From an uncultured Eubacteriales bacterium (GTDB lineage: Bacteria > Bacillota > Clostridia > Christensenellales > Aristaeellaceae), in contig CADBEB010000001.1 in assembly GCA_902793605.1 (NCBI GenBank), positions 62,001 to 126,000 of the forward strand: a stretch of 64,000 bases of DNA, read 5' to 3'. Within the stretch, counting starts at the first letter, position 1, and every line of letters begins with the position of its first letter. A program made the translations under genes and the position numbers. Shown here piece by piece: positions 53,156-61,650 of the stretch. The notes beneath the pieces were generated by a model. The model ran no database searches. It was given only the letters and a program-made list of their open reading frames with translations, and was not told where the DNA came from.

Positions 53156-53623
53156 ATGCTGTTCAGACATAACCGGGTTGAGTATTCCGACGGCGTGATC
53201 GACCTGATCCCGCTGCATATCGCCCCGCCCAGCCGTGAGCTCGGCTTCGGGCATGAGCAGGTCTGGCGGATCACCCTGCACAACGAACGGCAGGAGATCG
53301 GGCAGATCAGCTACCGGGACGGGGAGAGCCGGTGCGTATATTATTACGGACACATCGGCTATCACATTGACGAAGGGTACCGCGGACATCACTACGCCTA
53401 CCGGGCCTGCCGGCTGATCCGGGACGAGATCAGGAGGTCCGGAAAGACAAGTGCGGTCATCACATGCGATCCGGATAACGAACCGAGCCGGAAAACATGC
53501 CAGCGGCTCGGATGCCTGTTTGAACGGATCACGGAAGTACCGGAAGACATATACCGTAAATATGAGATTAACCGTACGAAATGCCGTTATATCTGGCGTG
53601 TCGTACCAGCGGAAGAAGAATGA
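53156..53623 (+). CDS. GNAT-family acetyltransferase
   Basis: A 155-aa GNAT-like protein. The acetyl-CoA-binding region is GYHIDEGYRGHHYAYRACRL, a variant of the Q/R-x-x-G-x-G/A loop, followed by ITCDPDNEPSRKTCQRLG. The substrate is unknown. It starts 4 nt after the PfkB gene and overlaps the hydrolase start (ATGA), so these genes are likely one transcript. Confidence 0.82.
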   Translation: MLFRHNRVEYSDGVIDLIPLHIAPPSRELGFGHEQVWRITLHNERQEIGQISYRDGESRCVYYYGHIGYHIDEGYRGHHYAYRACRLIRDEIRRSGKTSAVITCDPDNEPSRKTCQRLGCLFERITEVPEDIYRKYEINRTKCRYIWRVVPAEEE

Positions 53624-54402
53624 CGGAGAATTTGCATGGAACCCGGGTCTCCTATGAGATCCAGGGAGAAGGAACAAGCAGGGTGATCCTCCTGCACGGG
53701 TGGGGCTGTGATCAGAATATGATGCAGCCTGTCGCTGACGCGCTCAAAGACGATCATCAGGTGCTCCTGGTTGACTTCCCGGGGCATGGAAAAAGCGGAA
53801 GGCCCCCTGAACCATGGGGTGTTCCCGAATATGCCGAATGCCTGGAGGAATTGTTGGACCGGACCGGATTCACACCGTGTTCCGTAATCGCCCACAGCTT
53901 CGGCTGCCGCATCGCAACCTGGATTGCGGCCAATGATCCGGAACGGTTCGACCGGATGGTCTTTACCGGAGCAGCGGGCATCCGGCCGAAACCTACCGAG
54001 GAATCCGCCAAAAGAAGCGCTGAATTCAAACGGCTGAAGGGATACTGCAACCAGGTCAAAAAGATCCCTTTCCTGAAGGGGACGGCCGAGCACTGGGAAG
54101 AAAAGCTGCGGCAGAAGTACGGAAGCCGCGATTACAATGCGCTGGATGAAGAGATGCGCAGGACCTTCGTGAAGGTGATCAACCAGGATCTCGGCGACCT
54201 GTATCCACGGATCCGTCAGAGCACGCTGCTCATCTGGGGTGACGCGGACACGGAAACGCCGCTGTGGATGGGGAGAGAGATGGAAAAGCAGATCCCGGAC
54301 GCCGGCCTGGTCATCCTGGAGGGCGGGACCCATTTCGCCTACCTGGAGCAGATTCAGCGCTTCAACACGATCTGCAAACATTTTTTGAAGGAGGACGCCT
54401 GA
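53620..54402 (+). CDS. Alpha/beta-hydrolase
   Basis: A 260-aa alpha/beta-hydrolase. It has the oxyanion HGWGCDQNMM, the nucleophile elbow AHSFGCR with Ser, the acid in WGDADTETP, and the His in GGTHFAYLE. A helical cap lies between. No signal peptide is present, so it acts in the cytoplasm. The substrate is unknown; the next two genes suggest a link to peptide or cell-wall precursor chemistry (inference). The ATG at 53620 overlaps the GNAT stop. It ends directly against the Mur ligase gene. Confidence 0.85.
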   Translation: MTENLHGTRVSYEIQGEGTSRVILLHGWGCDQNMMQPVADALKDDHQVLLVDFPGHGKSGRPPEPWGVPEYAECLEELLDRTGFTPCSVIAHSFGCRIATWIAANDPERFDRMVFTGAAGIRPKPTEESAKRSAEFKRLKGYCNQVKKIPFLKGTAEHWEEKLRQKYGSRDYNALDEEMRRTFVKVINQDLGDLYPRIRQSTLLIWGDADTETPLWMGREMEKQIPDAGLVILEGGTHFAYLEQIQRFNTICKHFLKEDA

Positions 54403-56022
54403 ATGAACCTGTCGATCCTCCTGATCATCGGCATCGTGATCGGGTGCCTGTTGGCCGGAAAATGTCTGATCCACTACTTCCAGCTGGAAAGCTATCAGTT
54501 TCCCGGCTATTTCCGTACGCTCCGGAGGAATCTGCTGAAGGCAGTCCTTCCGGGATTCCTGATGACGGTTCTCCTGATCGCCACGTCGCTTCTGACTGTC
54601 CTGATCAGTCCACGGATCACCTGGATCCACTATGCGGTGGATACGATCGTTCTGATCGCGGGCGGATTCCTGATCGGGAAAGCTACGTCGGAGAAAAACG
54701 CGAAAAAGGCGTTCGTGCTGACTCCCCGGATCAAGCGTTTTTACGCCGTGGCGCTGATCGTCCTGACACTGATCCTGGCATTGGTATCGGGCGGGATCGA
54801 TCCCGCCGGCGGACTGAAAACCACGGAAGACCGGATCGGCATCGCCTTTGTGATCATCTTTCCCGCCCTGCTCCCGCTCTGGATCGCTCTGTCCGGCCTG
54901 CTGGCCTGGCCGATCGAGAAGGGGATCAGTGAGCTGTATTTCCGGGACGCGCAACGGATCCTGATATCACGGAAGGACCTGATCCGGATCGGTATCACCG
55001 GAAGCTGGGGAAAGACCAGCGTCAAATTCATCCTGGGGACGATTCTGGAAGAGAAATACCATACGCTGGTCACGCCGGCCAGCTTCAATACGCCGATGGG
55101 TGTTACCAAAGTGATCCGCTCCAAACTTGAACCCGGTCACCGGGTATTTGTTGCCGAGATGGGCGCACGGCACATGGGAGATATCAAAGAGATGTGCCGG
55201 CTGGTCCACCCGGAGATCGGCATCCTGACCTCTGTCGGCCCCCAGCATCTGGACACCTTCAAAACGCTGGATCGCGTGATCCGAACCAAGTATGAGCTGA
55301 TCGACGCGCTCCCTGCGGACGGCCGGAGCTTTTTTGCGGATGACGGCGATATCTGCCGGAAGCTCTATGAAAAAACCAAAAAAGAAAAGACGATCTCCGG
55401 CCTGGATCCCGCATACGACGACGTCTGGGCGGAGAACATCACCTATTCTCCGGAAGGCAGCGAGTTTGACCTGTGCAGGAAAGGGGAACGGACCCCATGC
55501 CGTTCCCAGCTGCTGGGCGAGCTGAACATCCGCAACATCCTGCTGTGTGCGTCTGTGGCATTCGGACTGGGACTGACCGCTGAACAGATCGCGCGGGGCA
55601 TTGAAAAGATCCGCCCGATCGAACATCGGCTCCAGCTGATCCGGAATCCCGGCGGCATGTCCGTGATTGACGATGCCTTCAACAGCAATATCCGCGGCGC
55701 CAGGCAGGCGTTCCAGGTGCTGAAGGTTTTCCCGGAAAAGCGGATCGTTGTGACGCCCGGCATGGTGGAACTCGGTGAAAAAGAATATGAGATGAACCGG
55801 GAATTCGGCGAAGCGATGGCGGACTGCTGCGACCGGGCTATCCTCGTGGGCAAAAAGCGGAGCCAGGCCATCAGCGAAGGACTCCGGGCGGGCGGATTTG
55901 CAGAAAACAATATACATGTGGTATCCTCTCTTGATGAGGCAACGGCATTGCTGAGGCAGATCGTCACGCCCGGCGACACAGTTTTGTTCGAGAACGACCT
56001 GCCGGACAACTATACTGAATAG
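54403..56022 (+). CDS. Membrane-embedded MurF-like Mur ligase
   Basis: A 539-aa ATP-dependent amino-acid/peptide ligase. The first ~185 residues hold about five membrane helices (near 1-24, 44-68, 71-90, 111-129, 142-165) in place of the UDP-binding N-terminal domain of MurF. The Mur central domain follows: P-loop GSWGKTS (about 200-206), AEMGARHMGDIKEM, GPQHLDTF. The C-terminal domain has EHRLQLI and DDAFNSN, matching the MurF HRLE...DDSYNAN motif. Adjacent, directly abutting hydrolase and Ddl-like genes imply joint function. The product is probably made at the membrane face on a lipid-linked or other acceptor (inference). AAGGAGG precedes the ATG. Confidence 0.85.
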   Translation: MNLSILLIIGIVIGCLLAGKCLIHYFQLESYQFPGYFRTLRRNLLKAVLPGFLMTVLLIATSLLTVLISPRITWIHYAVDTIVLIAGGFLIGKATSEKNAKKAFVLTPRIKRFYAVALIVLTLILALVSGGIDPAGGLKTTEDRIGIAFVIIFPALLPLWIALSGLLAWPIEKGISELYFRDAQRILISRKDLIRIGITGSWGKTSVKFILGTILEEKYHTLVTPASFNTPMGVTKVIRSKLEPGHRVFVAEMGARHMGDIKEMCRLVHPEIGILTSVGPQHLDTFKTLDRVIRTKYELIDALPADGRSFFADDGDICRKLYEKTKKEKTISGLDPAYDDVWAENITYSPEGSEFDLCRKGERTPCRSQLLGELNIRNILLCASVAFGLGLTAEQIARGIEKIRPIEHRLQLIRNPGGMSVIDDAFNSNIRGARQAFQVLKVFPEKRIVVTPGMVELGEKEYEMNREFGEAMADCCDRAILVGKKRSQAISEGLRAGGFAENNIHVVSSLDEATALLRQIVTPGDTVLFENDLPDNYTE

Positions 56023-56049
56023 GCAATACCAACTAACGGAGGCAACTTG

Positions 56050-57261
56050 ATGAAGAAGCAGGTTGGGGTGATCTTCGGCAGCAGAAGCTGTGAGCGCGAG
56101 GTTTCAATCATCAGCGCGGTGCAGCTGATGCGGCACGCGGACCAGGAGAAATACGATATCATCCCTGTTTATATCGATGAATCCGGAAACTGGTACACCG
56201 GCGACGCATTGAAAGATATCGGAAGCTTCAAACCCTTCAATCCCGACAAAAAAGGGATCACGAAGGTGTTTCCCGATCTTTCATCCGGCTCCGGGGCACT
56301 GCTGACGCATACCCGGGGGACCGGACTGTTTTCGAAGGACCGGATCGAGATCGCAGCCCGGATCGATGTCTATATCATCGTGATGCACGGCCTGCACGGG
56401 GAGGACGGAACCATCCAGGGCCTGCTGGAGCTGGCCAATGTTCCTTACACCTCCACCGGCGTGGCCGGAAGCGCGCTGGGGATGGACAAGATCATGATGA
56501 AGCAGTTTTTCCGGGGCGCCGACCTGCCGGTCCTGCCAGGGATCGGTGTGACACGTACCCGCTATCTCAGCGAGCCGAAGAGCGTATTTGAAGAGGTCGA
56601 AAAAGAACTCGGATATCCTGTGTTTGTGAAGCCGGCCAATCTCGGCTCAAGCATCGGCGTCAGCCGGGCGGACGACCGGGAATCCCTGGAGGACAGCCTG
56701 GAGCTTGCGTTTGAGTATGACCGGCGGGTGCTGATCGAAGCCGGCCTGGACAAACCGATCGAACTGAATTGCAGCGTTCTCGGCTATGATGAAGAGATTG
56801 AGGCTTCTCCGATCGAAATGCCGATCAACCAGGACGAATTTCTGGACTTTAAAGACAAGTATCTGGCATCCGGCGGCTCCAAGGGCATGGCCAGCCTGCA
56901 CCGGGTTCTCCCCGCGCCGATCGAGGACGAGCTCAGGGACGAGATCCAGGAAATGAGCCGGAAGATCTTCCGGATGCTTGACTGCAAGGGCGTTGTCCGG
57001 ATCGATTATATGTTCGATAAAAACGCCGGAAAGCTCTATATCACAGAGATCAATACAATCCCGGGAAGCCTGGCGTTCTATCTATGGGAGAACGCGGGAG
57101 TCGCATACACCAGGCTGATCGACCGGATGGTCGGTTATGCGGAGAAGGCGCACGGGGACAAGAACCGGGCGAACTATGCCTACACGAGCGATATCCTGAA
57201 AGGGGTTTCCTTCGGAACAAAGGGCGCGAAGGGAAGTAAAGGCGCAAAAATCGCCAAATAG
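56050..57261 (+). CDS. D-Ala-D-Ala ligase-like ATP-grasp enzyme
   Basis: A 403-aa ATP-grasp ligase of the Ddl family. The N-terminal GSRSCEREVSIIS resembles the Ddl GGTSAEREVS segment. VMHGLHGEDGTIQGLLEL, VKPANLGSSIGVS and EINTIPG are clear. After NTIPG the residues are SLAFYLWE, where Ddl has MTSHSL; the Ser that in E. coli DdlB contacts the product carboxylate is replaced by Tyr. The Lys-Tyr of the omega loop is kept (DKYL). The C-terminus is a Lys/Gly tail (KGAKGSKGAK). GGAGG is 7 nt before the ATG. A cell-wall Ddl is possible; a modified specificity is more likely (inference). Confidence 0.88.
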   Translation: MKKQVGVIFGSRSCEREVSIISAVQLMRHADQEKYDIIPVYIDESGNWYTGDALKDIGSFKPFNPDKKGITKVFPDLSSGSGALLTHTRGTGLFSKDRIEIAARIDVYIIVMHGLHGEDGTIQGLLELANVPYTSTGVAGSALGMDKIMMKQFFRGADLPVLPGIGVTRTRYLSEPKSVFEEVEKELGYPVFVKPANLGSSIGVSRADDRESLEDSLELAFEYDRRVLIEAGLDKPIELNCSVLGYDEEIEASPIEMPINQDEFLDFKDKYLASGGSKGMASLHRVLPAPIEDELRDEIQEMSRKIFRMLDCKGVVRIDYMFDKNAGKLYITEINTIPGSLAFYLWENAGVAYTRLIDRMVGYAEKAHGDKNRANYAYTSDILKGVSFGTKGAKGSKGAKIAK

Positions 57262-57279
57262 CAAGAGGTTTACAGGTTT

Positions 57280-59166
57280 ATGCTGGAGAACATTCATTCT
57301 CCGCGCGATCTGGACAAGCTGAGTTATGATCAGCTGGACCAGCTCGCCAGGGAGATCCGGGAAGTCATGGTCACCACCGTTTCAGAAAACGGCGGCCATT
57401 TGGCTTCCAATCTGGGCGTGGTGGAGCTGACGCTGGCGCTTCACCGGGTTTTCCATATGCCTGAAGATAAGATCGTTTTTGATGTCGGTCATCAGAGCTA
57501 TGTCCATAAACTGATCACCGGCCGCTACGAACAGTTTTCCACTCTCCGCACCTATGGCGGAATCTCGGGGTTTCCGAAACGGTGCGAAAGTGAATACGAC
57601 TGTTTTGAAACAGGCCACGCCAGCACGGCGATCTCGGCCGCGCTCGGACTGGCACGGGCCCGGGATTTCCGAAAGGAAAAGTACCAGGTACTCGCCGTTG
57701 TCGGCGACGGGGCGCTGACCGGCGGCATGTGCTATGAAGCGCTGAACGATGCAGGAAACAGTCAAACCAGAATGATTGTGATCCTGAACGATAACGAAAT
57801 GAGTATCGCCCCGAACGTCGGCGCGCTTTCCAACTACCTGACACAGCTGCGAATCAGCTGCGGATGGCAGAGCGCCAAGTCCAGGATCCGTCACCTTCGC
57901 AGGATCCCGCTGATCGGTCGGCCTCTGTATCGGATGATTCACGGAACAAAGCAGCTGCTTCGGACCGCTGTGGTCCGGGATACGGGTAACGGGTTCTTTG
58001 AAGCGCTCGGATTCGAATACTTCGGTCCGATCAACGGCCACGATCTGGCCAGCATGGAAAAAGCGTTCAAACAGGCGGCCAAGACGCGCGTGCCCTGCGT
58101 GCTCCATGTGCTGACCAAGAAAGGCTATGGTTATCACCAGGCGGAGGACCGGCCGGAAGCCTTCCATGGAACGCCGCCCTTCTATATTGAGACCGGCGAC
58201 CGCATCGCGGTGCCGAAAAAGCCTTCCTGGGGTCATGTGATGGCGGACACTCTGGCGCGCATGTGTGAAACGGACGCCCGGATCGTTGCGCTGACAGCTG
58301 CGATGAAGCTGGGTACCGGACTGGATCATTTTGCGGAGCGATATCCGGGCCGTCTGATCGACGTCGGAATCGCAGAGGAACACGCGGCCACTATGGCAGC
58401 CGGCCTGGCGGCCGGCGGGATGAGACCCTATTTTGCCGTCTATTCCAGCTTCTATCAGCGGTGCTATGACCAGATGATCCACGACGTGGCGATGCAGCAT
58501 CTGCCGGTCGTTTTTCTGCTGGACCGTAGCGGTATCGGCGGGGAAGACGGACAGACCCATCACGGGCTGTTTGACTTCGCCGCGACACTGCCGGTTCCCG
58601 GGATGACCGTCCTGGCGCCTTCCTGCAGCCGGGAACTGGTCAGCATGCTCGAATGGACGCTGAAACAGGACGGCCCCTGTGTGATCCGCTATGCCAAATC
58701 GGGGGATGAACTGTCAAAAATCGATTTTTCCGGGCCGTTTACGCCCGGGAAATGGGAGATCATCAACGAAAAAGCCGATACGATGCTTTTTGCGGTCGGT
58801 TCGATGGTGCCGAGAGCGCTGAAGGTCTGTGACCTGCTCGCCGAAAAAGGAATTCCGGCCTGCGTGGTCAACTGTTCCACGGTGAAACCGCTGGATACCG
58901 CCTTCCTTGATTCTCTTGACGGAAACCATTCGATCTTCACCCTGGAAGAACACATGCTCACCGGCGGCTTTGGCCTGTACCTGACGAAATACTGTATGGA
59001 GCATCCGATCCCTGTGCCGAGAAAATGCTTCGGTGTGGAAGACGGATTTATCCAGCACGGGAATCATGAACTCCTGATGAAGGACGCGGGGCTTGACGAG
59101 GAGCAGATCGCCGAAACCATTGCCCGGATCATGAAGGAGGAACAGCTGACATGGCTGACAAGATAA
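57280..59166 (+). CDS. dxs: 1-Deoxy-D-xylulose-5-phosphate synthase
   Basis: First enzyme of the MEP isoprenoid pathway; condenses pyruvate with glyceraldehyde 3-phosphate using ThDP. The 628-aa protein has FDVGHQSYVHKLITGR, the ThDP motif VVGDGALTGGMCYEALNDAG...ILNDN, and DRSGIGGEDGQTHHGLFD. Isoprenoid precursors feed undecaprenyl phosphate for cell wall and DMAPP for MiaA. The last ~5 codons overlap tlyA. Confidence 0.96.
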   Translation: MLENIHSPRDLDKLSYDQLDQLAREIREVMVTTVSENGGHLASNLGVVELTLALHRVFHMPEDKIVFDVGHQSYVHKLITGRYEQFSTLRTYGGISGFPKRCESEYDCFETGHASTAISAALGLARARDFRKEKYQVLAVVGDGALTGGMCYEALNDAGNSQTRMIVILNDNEMSIAPNVGALSNYLTQLRISCGWQSAKSRIRHLRRIPLIGRPLYRMIHGTKQLLRTAVVRDTGNGFFEALGFEYFGPINGHDLASMEKAFKQAAKTRVPCVLHVLTKKGYGYHQAEDRPEAFHGTPPFYIETGDRIAVPKKPSWGHVMADTLARMCETDARIVALTAAMKLGTGLDHFAERYPGRLIDVGIAEEHAATMAAGLAAGGMRPYFAVYSSFYQRCYDQMIHDVAMQHLPVVFLLDRSGIGGEDGQTHHGLFDFAATLPVPGMTVLAPSCSRELVSMLEWTLKQDGPCVIRYAKSGDELSKIDFSGPFTPGKWEIINEKADTMLFAVGSMVPRALKVCDLLAEKGIPACVVNCSTVKPLDTAFLDSLDGNHSIFTLEEHMLTGGFGLYLTKYCMEHPIPVPRKCFGVEDGFIQHGNHELLMKDAGLDEEQIAETIARIMKEEQLTWLTR

Positions 59167-59969
59167 GAGCTGACATCTCTCTGGTCCGGCAGCAGCTGTG
59201 CGAAAGCCGCGAACGCGCCCAGGCCGCTATCATGGAAGGGCGTGTTTTCTTCGGCGAAAAACGGATCAACAAGCCTTCTGAAACAATCGATCCCGAAGCG
59301 GTTCTGACATTGAAAACCCCGGAAAACGAATATGTCAGCCGAGGCGCGCTGAAGCTTGAAAAAGCGGTCCGCGTATTTGACGTGGACCTGAAGGATCGCG
59401 TCGTGATGGATATTGGCGCCAGCACGGGTGGGTTTACGGACGTGTGCCTGAGAAACGGGGCCCGTCGCGTCTATTCCATTGACGTGGGATACGGCCAGCT
59501 GGACTGGAAACTGCGGAACGATCCGCGGGTGACCGTGATGGAACGTACCAACGCAAGATATCTGGAGGCCTCCTCCTTTGCGGAACGCCCTTCGGTCACC
59601 GTCATGGATGTAAGCTTTATCTCGATCAGCCTGATCCTTCCCGTCGCCATCCGGATCATGGGAGACGAAGGGGTGATTTATACCCTGATCAAGCCGCAGT
59701 TTGAAGCGGGCAGGGGAAAGGTGGGAAAAAACGGCGTCGTACGTGATCCTGCCATCCACGAGGAAGTCCTGAACGGGATCCTTCGCTTTGCAGAGCAACT
59801 GGGCTGGCCGATCCGGAAGATGGATTTTTCCCCGATTACCGGTCCCAAGGGAAATATCGAGTTTATCGCGGAGATGAGGAAGAAAGAGGACGGGATCCCC
59901 GTTATTTCAGGTGAACAGGTCAGGGACCTGGTCAGGGAAGCCCATACCCGGATGGATCATCCGGTATAA
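59151..59969 (+). CDS. tlyA: TlyA-family rRNA 2'-O-methyltransferase
   Basis: A 272-aa enzyme with an N-terminal S4 RNA-binding domain (DISLVRQQLCESRERAQAAI, EGRVFF) and an FtsJ-like methyltransferase domain (VMDIGASTGGFTDVCLRNG, and DVSFISISLILP). Homologues methylate 16S and 23S rRNA 2'-hydroxyls. The dxs-tlyA order is typical of Clostridia. Starts inside the dxs end by 16 nt. Confidence 0.94.
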   Translation: MADKIRADISLVRQQLCESRERAQAAIMEGRVFFGEKRINKPSETIDPEAVLTLKTPENEYVSRGALKLEKAVRVFDVDLKDRVVMDIGASTGGFTDVCLRNGARRVYSIDVGYGQLDWKLRNDPRVTVMERTNARYLEASSFAERPSVTVMDVSFISISLILPVAIRIMGDEGVIYTLIKPQFEAGRGKVGKNGVVRDPAIHEEVLNGILRFAEQLGWPIRKMDFSPITGPKGNIEFIAEMRKKEDGIPVISGEQVRDLVREAHTRMDHPV

Positions 59970-59983
59970 AGGAGCACAGCGTC

Positions 59984-61387
59984 ATGAAAAGAAGCTTTCT
60001 GATTATTCTGTCAATCATATTGCTTACGGTGTTCACCACCTGCGCGCTGGCCGAAAAACCGCTGACAGCGCTTTTCGATTTCTCAGAAGAGCTGCTTTTT
60101 GCGACCAGCAATGTGACGATCACCGGGAAAGCGGAATTCACCCTGGACGGAGAATGGTTCAAAACCGCCGAAATAAAATACATTCAGGATGGCGACCGGT
60201 CTTTCTGGGATCTGAAGCTCACTTCCCCGAAACAGGACGGGACAGAACGCCATAACGGATATACGGTCATCGCGGACGGATCCAAGATCTATGTCATGGA
60301 AGTCTATCGCCCCGGCATCTATAAGACGGGAACAGGAACTCCGCAAAGCACCCTGCTGCGCAAAAGTATCCAGCTTGACCTGATGAGGGAGATGTTCCGG
60401 ATGATCGCGGAGCAGACCGAAGAGACTGAAAACAACGCGGTCCTCATCGAGGAGAACAGCGACAATCACGACCTCCGGATCCGCATTGAAGAGAATGCGT
60501 CACCGAAGCTGAACCTGGCATTGAACCTGTTTGCCCAGTACGCGGCCAGGCGATATTTTCACATGGACTATGACCAGATCAGCGAGCTTCACATGATTCC
60601 GATGAACGCTTACCTGACCGTCACGGAAGGGATCCTGGCCAGCACCAAGTCCATTGCCCTGAAACACGCGGAGGTCAATATCGGGAAAGACCAGAAGGGT
60701 CAGCCGGAGAAGATCTCAGGGGATGTTTCCGTCCTGCTCCATACGGCAAAAGACGGTGATCGAAACCTCGGTATCTCTTTCCACACGGAAATCAACGATC
60801 TGGGGAAGAGCCATGTTGGCGCGTTCTCACCGGCTGAATACAATGTCCGCCTGGCGGAAGGCGCGATGCAGATCGAAAACATCGAGTATTCCGAAGTGGA
60901 CGAATACACCCGGGAAAAGCTGATCGAGCAGGCAAAAGCAGCCTGGGAACAGGCTGGATATACGCTGGATCCTTCCGCATACGGCTATTCATACAAGCAA
61001 AACGGACGGTACTGCACGGATCTGAATGACGTCAGGGACAATCTCTCCCTGAGCTGCGTGACAAACGTTGCCGGCAAGGTCCTCGAACTGAAAAACATGG
61101 GCAACCCCTGGCAGAATCGGGAATTTGACTACGAAAAGCCCTGTCCGTATCCGGAACTGGCCGAGGAAGCGGCGCAGAAGGTCATGGAATACCTGTCGCA
61201 GGTCAATCCGGAAGACAGTAAGCGCATCGAACATCTGAAAGTTCAGTGCTGGATGGAGCAGCGCGATGAGCTCTATCTTGAGTTCTGCGAGGATCCGATC
61301 GCCCAGGACTGGGACGGGTTCCTGGTCGTTGTACGGGTAAAACCGGACTGGCAGCTGCAATACTACAGCTGTTTCTCCAATGGATGA
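59984..61387 (+). CDS. Hypothetical secreted protein
   Basis: A 467-aa exported protein I do not recognise. The signal peptide (MKRSFLIILSIILLTVFTT) probably ends at ALA-EKP. The mature part is beta-rich with tryptophan- and tyrosine-containing strands (WFKTAEIKYIQDGD, SFWDLKLTSP) and a final helical/beta domain with CPYPELAEEAAQKVMEYL. No membrane anchor or catalytic motif is seen. It starts 14 nt after tlyA with GGAGCA upstream, and has no clear terminator. Confidence 0.72.
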   Translation: MKRSFLIILSIILLTVFTTCALAEKPLTALFDFSEELLFATSNVTITGKAEFTLDGEWFKTAEIKYIQDGDRSFWDLKLTSPKQDGTERHNGYTVIADGSKIYVMEVYRPGIYKTGTGTPQSTLLRKSIQLDLMREMFRMIAEQTEETENNAVLIEENSDNHDLRIRIEENASPKLNLALNLFAQYAARRYFHMDYDQISELHMIPMNAYLTVTEGILASTKSIALKHAEVNIGKDQKGQPEKISGDVSVLLHTAKDGDRNLGISFHTEINDLGKSHVGAFSPAEYNVRLAEGAMQIENIEYSEVDEYTREKLIEQAKAAWEQAGYTLDPSAYGYSYKQNGRYCTDLNDVRDNLSLSCVTNVAGKVLELKNMGNPWQNREFDYEKPCPYPELAEEAAQKVMEYLSQVNPEDSKRIEHLKVQCWMEQRDELYLEFCEDPIAQDWDGFLVVVRVKPDWQLQYYSCFSNG

Positions 61388-61407
61388 AAAACACACCAAA
61401 GAACAGG

Positions 61408-61463
61408 GGAGACGTCGGTCACCTACGCGACCAGCGCCTCCTCTGATTCCATTTTCGAGAATT
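61408..61463 (+). repeat. Possible degenerate copy G of the intergenic hairpin repeat
   Basis: Contains GCGACCAGCGCCTCCTCTGATTCC, similar to CAGCACCTCCTTAGACTCC in copy E, with GGTC/GACC arms. No CTTCGG end is found, so the match is weak. Confidence 0.3.
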
Positions 61464-61584
61464 CCGTTTTAGGGATCTGACAGAAACTCCGTCTTTTTTA
61501 TTCCGGCGACTGTTCTGAAAACATCATCCTTTGACTCGCTTCGGAGCCCTATGAGTACAGGAATCTGTCAGCAACCCCGAGCTA

Positions 61585-61626
61585 CCTGGGGACCTGTTGA
61601 AAAACGACAGTCCAGGGGACAGGTTG
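61585..61626. repeat. Pair of imperfect 15-nt direct repeats
   Basis: CCTGGGGACCTGTTG (61585-61599) and CCAGGGGACAGGTTG (61612-61626) match at 12 of 15 positions, separated by 12 nt. Nearby CCCC/GGGG arms can pair. Part of the 263-nt gap 61388-61650, in which no gene is seen. Confidence 0.45.
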
Positions 61627-61650
61627 CCAGGAATTAATGATTCCTGATTA

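Noticed and set aside
61628..61646. Hairpin CAGGAAT-TAATG-ATTCCTG as a terminator of the minus-strand secreted gene
   Set aside because: On the minus strand it is followed by GCAACC and not by a T run, so terminator function is not supported.
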